Of a DNA stretch of 12,646 nt, positions 8,997 through 12,646 are shown in pieces. A program made the position numbers and the translations under genes. Each line of letters starts with the position of its first letter. Positions within the stretch are counted from its first letter, which is position 1. This DNA comes from Acanthaster planci (taxonomy: Eukaryota > Echinodermata > Asteroidea > Valvatida > Acanthasteridae), in the NCBI RefSeq assembly GCF_001949145.1, contig NW_019091373.1, positions 510,042-522,687 of the forward strand, written 5' to 3'. Below the pieces are notes generated by a model. It did no database searches. It was given only the letters and a program-made list of their open reading frames with translations, and had not been told where the DNA came from.

Positions 8997-10151
8997 TTAT
9001 TGACTGTGGAATTGATTAGCTTTATCTACTTGTCTAAAATCTTCCATCTTTGGACAGATTTTCTGGTTAAGATCTGGCACATTGCATCTGCTATTACAAA
9101 CATGTTAACTTCCCTGCTGACATTTCTCGGCGTAGTCATGGGCCTTCACATTTAAGAGTGTTAACCTGCTGCGCAGCGTTTATCAAATGAATTGAAGCTT
9201 CATAGATTTACTCATAATGAATGTCATTATTTATAGAGGAGCCCCCAACTATGAGAAGGACCAAAAGCTTGGAGAGACTACAACTAGTTTGTAATCTCCA
9301 AACTTAGTGTTTCACCATGACGTGGACACCACTCCTCTGGTATTCTCAGTAATTGCGTGATTCATCCTCAAGGATCGGCAGTAAGGATATGAGATGGAAT
9401 GTGACCACTGACCAGATACGAAATCTCCATCTGCCTAAGAGCTCACATGAAGCTCATTGTGGCTAGGATATTGCTTAAAGTTGGGGTTGGAGGTTAGGAT
9501 TATTAGGCAGATGCATCTCTTGCCGTGATTGCACGATCTGAAGTAGAGGGGGAAAGTGAACAAAAATTTATAATAGTTTAGGAATGGGAAAACTTATTTC
9601 CCCAACACCTTCTCTGTGATTTATTTGCATTTGAGATTTGTCACTTTGTAGAATTGTTTGAACATACTGGATGTAGGTCATGGAACTTTCCATCTGTATA
9701 ACTGACGATTTGCTCCGAGAACACAAAACAGATGGCTGCTGGTGTGTTGCATCTCCGGATGCAACTTTTTGCTGCATCATTGATCTGGCTGAGAGCCAGG
9801 TTTATCATTTGGTCATCTGGATGCTTCCAGCAGATGGCAATCATCCATTATTTTTAGAAATTAATGCATATATTTTCAAATGTATAGATACGTTTGAAAC
9901 TTGCCAAATTTAAGTTCTCTTTTCTTTGTGTTAACATTCAAGGAGATACCGCATTCGGTTTAAAGGAAGTAAACCCTATTCTAGTTTCAAACACAGATTT
10001 CTGTGACAAATATTCAGGAGCATACTGGTACATGTACATGTATATGTACATTACATGTAGTTGTTCAGTTGACAGAGAAATGGTAGAACTGTACACATAC
10101 ACTGTTCAATTAGTGGTATGTGTACTGTACTTGCACTTTGTGTCATATTAG
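8997..10151. other. Intronic sequence: probable LINE 3'UTR and unassigned hairpins
   Basis: No gene. The first few hundred bases may be the LINE 3'UTR. An imperfect inverted repeat lies at 9265-9305, with AAGCTTGGAGA and TCTCCAAACTT-like arms around ACTAGT. Two short perfect stem-loops occur at 9746-9765 (8-bp stem, loop TCCG) and 9785-9799 (CTGGCT/AGCCAG). The open frame at 9680-9913 covers this hairpin region and shows no domain. TACATGTA repeats resume at 10028-10059. Confidence 0.5.
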
Positions 10152-10173
10152 AATAGAGTACTGGAGTGAATGC

Positions 10174-10391
10174 GTCACGCGCACAATTAGTGTGTAAAAG
10201 GCATTAGCACGAGAAGCAGCGTGTGAACCAACACGCGCGCGTACTCCATTCGTTTGCACTGCACTTTCTGGTTCACAGTGACGTCACGCGCTTCATTAGT
10301 GTGTAAAAGGCGTTAGCGCGAGAAGCAGCGCGTGAACCAACACACGCGCGTACTCCATTTGTTTGCACTGCACTTTCTGGTTCACAGTGAC
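10174..10391 (+). repeat. Two 109-bp CpG-rich tandem units
   Basis: Units 10174-10282 and 10283-10391 align at a constant offset of 109 bases with few differences, mostly C/T or G/A changes expected from CpG decay. A third copy starts (GTCAC, 10392) and is cut by the right inverted repeat. Each unit runs from GTCACGCG through TTAGTGTGTAAAAGG and AACCAACAC to TTCACAGTGAC. Confidence 0.9.
10279..10286. promoter_or_regulatory. Perfect CRE palindrome TGACGTCA (first)
   Basis: The full eight-base cAMP-response element lies at the junction of the two 109-bp units. CREB/ATF family bZIP proteins bind this sequence. It may be only part of the element's sequence, so activity is inferred. Confidence 0.35.
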
Positions 10392-10395
10392 GTCA
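10388..10395. promoter_or_regulatory. Perfect CRE palindrome TGACGTCA (second)
   Basis: This is the same eight-base palindrome one repeat unit (109 bases) further on, at the end of the second unit. A third exact copy in the window is at 1629-1636, outside this element. Confidence 0.35.
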
Positions 10396-10412
10396 CACTT
10401 CGGTACTCTATT

Positions 10413-11207
10413 AGATACGTCTATGCGTACATGTATTTGTTTATGTACGTATTCTTCATGAATACAAATTCTGTACTTTGTTCTCAGTGCTGAATATGAA
10501 ACCTATTGTACATGTGTGTACTGTACTTCACAGTTACAGAAGCAATTCCAACATTCAACATTTAATATTTACGTGAACAGTACCAGTATTGCTCAGGCAT
10601 GCTCCTGCGCTGTTCTGTCTTTTTGAGAAATGGCTGAGATCAGCTTACAGCTCTTGGAAGCGACCAAAATCTCACAAACCCGTGTCCTCGATGATTGGGT
10701 CCATGACATCTTCAAGACTCCAGCATGGATAATAAGGCTAAACCATTGATCACATTTCCATCCTGGCTTGCTGTGGTGCTTGGTTCGTCCTTGCAGGTCA
10801 GGAATTCATCCTTGAAGATGATACTGAAGATAATGATCATGAGGATGAGTGGGAGGAAGGGGGGGTTTGAGAATCAGAGTAGGATGTTTCTCTTCTGTGT
10901 CACAGATTGGCTTTGTTCCAAAATGACAACGCACATACCGTATGCACACTGTTTCCGAAATTTGTATCCTTGTGGAGATTTGGCTTTGTTCTCCAGTACT
11001 AATTCGGTCTCATGTGAAACGATGTTTTCAAAGAAACGATGTTTTCAAAATGTTCCCATTTGAATCACTCACCAAACATGAATCACTCTCCTGCACTGAA
11101 ATTTCGACCGAATGTCCCTTATATGAAACACTTCAATTTGCGACAGATTCTTACACATTAACAATTTCTCCTTTTTGAGCAATTTCCACATTTCAGTTTT
11201 ATAAAAT
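10413..11207. other. Intronic sequence with small coding-like relics
   Basis: No recognised gene. A short frame at 10630-10749 (39 residues, MAEISLQLLEATK...) has normal-looking protein composition. A second frame open from 10742 to 10870 ends in a strongly acidic stretch (ILEDDTEDNDHEDEW). Together they could be a frameshifted relic of one coding sequence, but no family is recognised. A 17-bp unit GAAACGATGTTTTCAAA is duplicated at 11016-11032 and 11033-11049. CCTTGTGGAGA at 10968-10978 matches the start of the tandem array downstream. Confidence 0.4.
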
Positions 11208-11480
11208 CCTTGTGGAGACCTACATGTATGCACCTTTAGAAATTGCTTGTGGAGACCTACATGTATGCACCTTTAGAAATTGCTTGTGGAGACCTACATG
11301 TATGCACCTTTAGAAATTGCTTGTGGAGACCTACATGTACATGTATGCACCTTTAGAAATTGCTTGTGGAGACCTACATGTATGCACCTTTAGAAATTGC
11401 TTGTGGAGACCTACATGTATGCACCTTTAGAAATTCCTTGTGGAGACCTATTCAAGCCATTCTTCTGGGTCTCCACAAGG
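11208..11480. repeat. 37-bp tandem array closed by an inverted copy of its core
   Basis: Six near-perfect units occupy 11210-11437, each starting TTGTGGAGACCTACATG and ending in TTTAGAAATTGC. They have 37 bases, except the fourth (11321-11363), which has an extra ACATGT and is 43 bases. A partial seventh starts at 11438. The core CCTTGTGGAGACC at 11436-11448 is followed 19 bases later by its exact complement GGTCTCCACAAGG at 11468-11480. The outermost units have CC where internal units have GC before TTGTGG. Confidence 0.95.
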
Positions 11481-11924
11481 CACCATACTTCGGCACAGTA
11501 TACACGTACATGTACATGTACACACACTCCTAAATGTACTTGTATACACCAAGTATGATTGTCCTGTAGTAACCTTCACATTCAAAGAAACTTCTGACAG
11601 TAACTATTTCTACAACCATTTTTCTTTACTTTGTATATAAAAGTATAAAATACCACTAACTTTCTTATCTGCCAAAAGCAAGTGTGAGGACACAGAAATT
11701 ACCGGCACATGTACGGTAAATTACAATAAATCCAACTGGTGTTCATGAATCATTCTGTCGAAGAACCCAGTACATTGTAATCTCCTTTTACATATATAAA
11801 TAAAGTTTACTTTTTATAGATGCATTTAAAAAAAAAACAACAGTTAGTTTTGTCATGCATGTACATGTATCATTAAGCACTGTCATATTGCAGTCTAAGA
11901 GCTGTAAAAATTCAGAAGATTCCT
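11481..11924. other. Intronic sequence with AATAAA and A tract
   Basis: No gene. TACATGTA repeats lie at 11505-11522. AATAAA at 11799-11804 is followed 23 bases later by ten A residues (11828-11837), the layout of a retroposed transcript end on the plus strand. No linked upstream body was identified. Confidence 0.45.
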
Positions 11925-11995
11925 TGGGTGGGACTCAAACTCATGACCTTCTGCCTAGTAGTGCAGTGCCTTCAACCACTCAACCACTGAACCTG
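11925..11995 (-). mobile_element. tRNA-derived SINE head
   Basis: On the minus strand TGGTTGAGTGG (11986-11976) matches the polymerase III A box of type II tRNAs (TGGCCGAGTGG) with two C-to-T changes. GAGTTTGAGTCC (11942-11931) matches the B box. The 33-base spacing is right for a tRNA. Between them CTGC...GCAG could form a remnant anticodon stem. T-arm and acceptor pairing is lost (ATGAG against CCCAC), so it is not a working tRNA. A SINE head or an old tRNA pseudogene fits best. Just upstream on that strand an 11-base unit is doubled (plus coordinates 11988-11998 and 11999-12009, TGAACCTGCCA). Confidence 0.6.
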
Positions 11996-12009
11996 CCATG
12001 AACCTGCCA

Positions 12010-12622
12010 AGATCAATCGGCTGGTTCAGTTAAAATCTGTCCACAACTTGGAGCCATTCTCTTATGATGAAAAATGAGCAGCAGGGAATCTGGTGAGAGC
12101 ACGGCAACTTTAGGTCCATTTCCTGTTAAGTGGCCGTGCCTAGGAACTTGTATGCATGTTTATTATAGTCTTCTGATACTCAGTACGAATGTGCCGTGGA
12201 TTTGAATACTACCAGTTTTTGCGAATTTCAGTGCGTGTACATACCAGTACTAGCATACATGTACATGTATGTAAATTGTACATGTTTACCTCATACTACT
12301 TACCACCTGCCCTCATTATGTGACTCTAGAGAACAGAGAGGAAATGATGAGTGTTCTTGTACATGTACATGTATGTGGACTGTCTTTCTTATTGGACATT
12401 AGTATGGGCTTCAAAACTCACTTTATTTCACACGGATTCATGAACGAATGTCTGTAGGGATGTTTAAATTTGTCCACACATCTTTTACAAGGTCGTAGTA
12501 CTTTGGCAATCCTCTGGTTTGAAGTTGTAGAACATGTATATGATTTTATATAACCCACTGTTACCATGGTTACTGTAAGGATCACCTTGTGCTAATTTGA
12601 TTTCCCTTGTACTTTGATGCAG
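12010..12622. other. End of the intron, with a hairpin and TACATGTA patches
   Basis: No gene recognised. An imperfect inverted repeat has its left arm at 12099-12114 and right arm at 12122-12139 (GCACGGC and GCCGTGC outermost, seven-base loop). TACATGTA repeats lie at 12256-12272 and 12359-12374. The stretch ends in the 3' splice site of the BTB gene. Confidence 0.5.
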
Positions 12623-12646
12623 GAAGTTGAGCTGGTTGAGGAACCG
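12623..12646 (+). CDS. BTB/POZ domain protein, second coding exon (partial)
   Basis: The last 24 bases of the window, after the acceptor TTTGATGCAG, read in phase 0 as EVELVEEP. This continues the BTB domain from ...EWTDPNKM of the exon at 6184-6528. In BTB proteins the helix ending near this point is followed by a short V-x-L strand and an acidic residue pair before the next helix, so the fit is natural. The exon is cut by the window edge; the rest of the BTB domain and a BACK domain are expected further on. Support comes from phase, splice site and family fit rather than length. Confidence 0.7.

Larger units (their letters stand above)
10152..10412. mobile_element. MITE-like element with terminal inverted repeats
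   Basis: The ends are AATAGAGTAC (10152-10161) and its exact complement GTACTCTATT (10403-10412). The inverted similarity extends inward as AATAGAGTACYGRAGTG and then TGxxGTCAC with a two-base gap, about 25 bases in all. The element is 261 bp with no coding capacity, and its interior is two 109-bp tandem units. A target-site duplication is ambiguous: ATTAG occurs at both edges but overlaps the right inverted repeat. The CpG-rich interior (ACGCGCG) is strikingly unlike the AT-rich intron around it. Small size, inverted ends and lack of an ORF suggest a non-autonomous DNA transposon; the superfamily is unknown. Confidence 0.65.
6529..12622 (+). other. Intron of the BTB gene (phase 0, 6,094 bases)
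   Basis: The donor ATG|GTGAGT at 6529 and the acceptor TTTGATGCAG ending at 12622 are both good consensus sites. Joining them gives ...WTDPNKM followed by EVELVEEP. That suits the BTB region in which a helix ending in the EWxx segment leads to a Val/Glu-rich strand before the FxxFLxFLYTG segment expected downstream. The pyrimidine tract is modest (TTTCCCTTGTACTTTGATGCAG). The intron is packed with the mobile-element relics listed separately. Alternative exons inside it cannot be excluded. Confidence 0.75.

Noticed and set aside
11210-11437. CRISPR-like array
   Set aside because: The units are tandem with no spacers of variable sequence; it is a minisatellite in an animal intron.
11925-11995. 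Functional tRNA gene
   Set aside because: The T-arm and acceptor stem do not pair and the anticodon stem is only four pairs, so only the promoter boxes are preserved.

Overview
The window looks like metazoan nuclear DNA. It has spliced exons, a long intron full of relics, a decayed non-LTR retrotransposon, a tRNA-derived SINE-like head, and hundreds of bases of short palindromic TACATGTA repeats. The overall style (AT-rich spacers, heavy TACATGTA/GTACATG content, mixed small repeats) suggests a marine invertebrate. An echinoderm or another non-vertebrate deuterostome is my best guess, but only a guess. There is no bacterial operon, CRISPR array or viral genome here.

Region by region: 1-6140 is mostly non-coding spacer or an upstream intron. 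On the minus strand, 1791-1989 is an open 66-codon stretch with a good acceptor and donor. It can be joined in phase to an open frame ending at 1296, so it may be the 3' end of an unrecognised divergent gene. 2993-3486 carries an unusual cluster of CCAAT boxes, and 5129-5159 has an AATAAA followed by an A tract.

6184-6528 is the one confident protein-coding exon: the N-terminus and the first half of a BTB/POZ domain of a BTBD17-like protein. It is GC-rich and ends at a strong GTGAGT donor. The next exon begins at 12623 (after TTTGATGCAG) and runs off the window; its eight codons (EVELVEEP) continue the BTB domain in phase 0. Everything from 6529 to 12622 is therefore one intron of 6,094 bases.

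That intron holds, in order: a mutated second copy of the exon tail (6596-6643); a 5'-truncated, frameshifted, internally deleted APE-type LINE of the jockey/CR1/L2 kind on the same strand (about 6644-8996); unassigned sequence with several hairpins; a 261-bp element with terminal inverted repeats made of two CpG-rich 109-bp tandem units, each ending in a perfect cAMP-response-element palindrome (10152-10412); a 37-bp tandem array (11208-11480); an A-tailed stretch (11799-11837); and a tRNA-like SINE head on the minus strand (11925-11995).

I see no coherent new multi-gene system. The most unusual items are the exon-tail copy at the LINE's 5' junction, the CRE-bearing inverted-repeat element, and the putative minus-strand exons.
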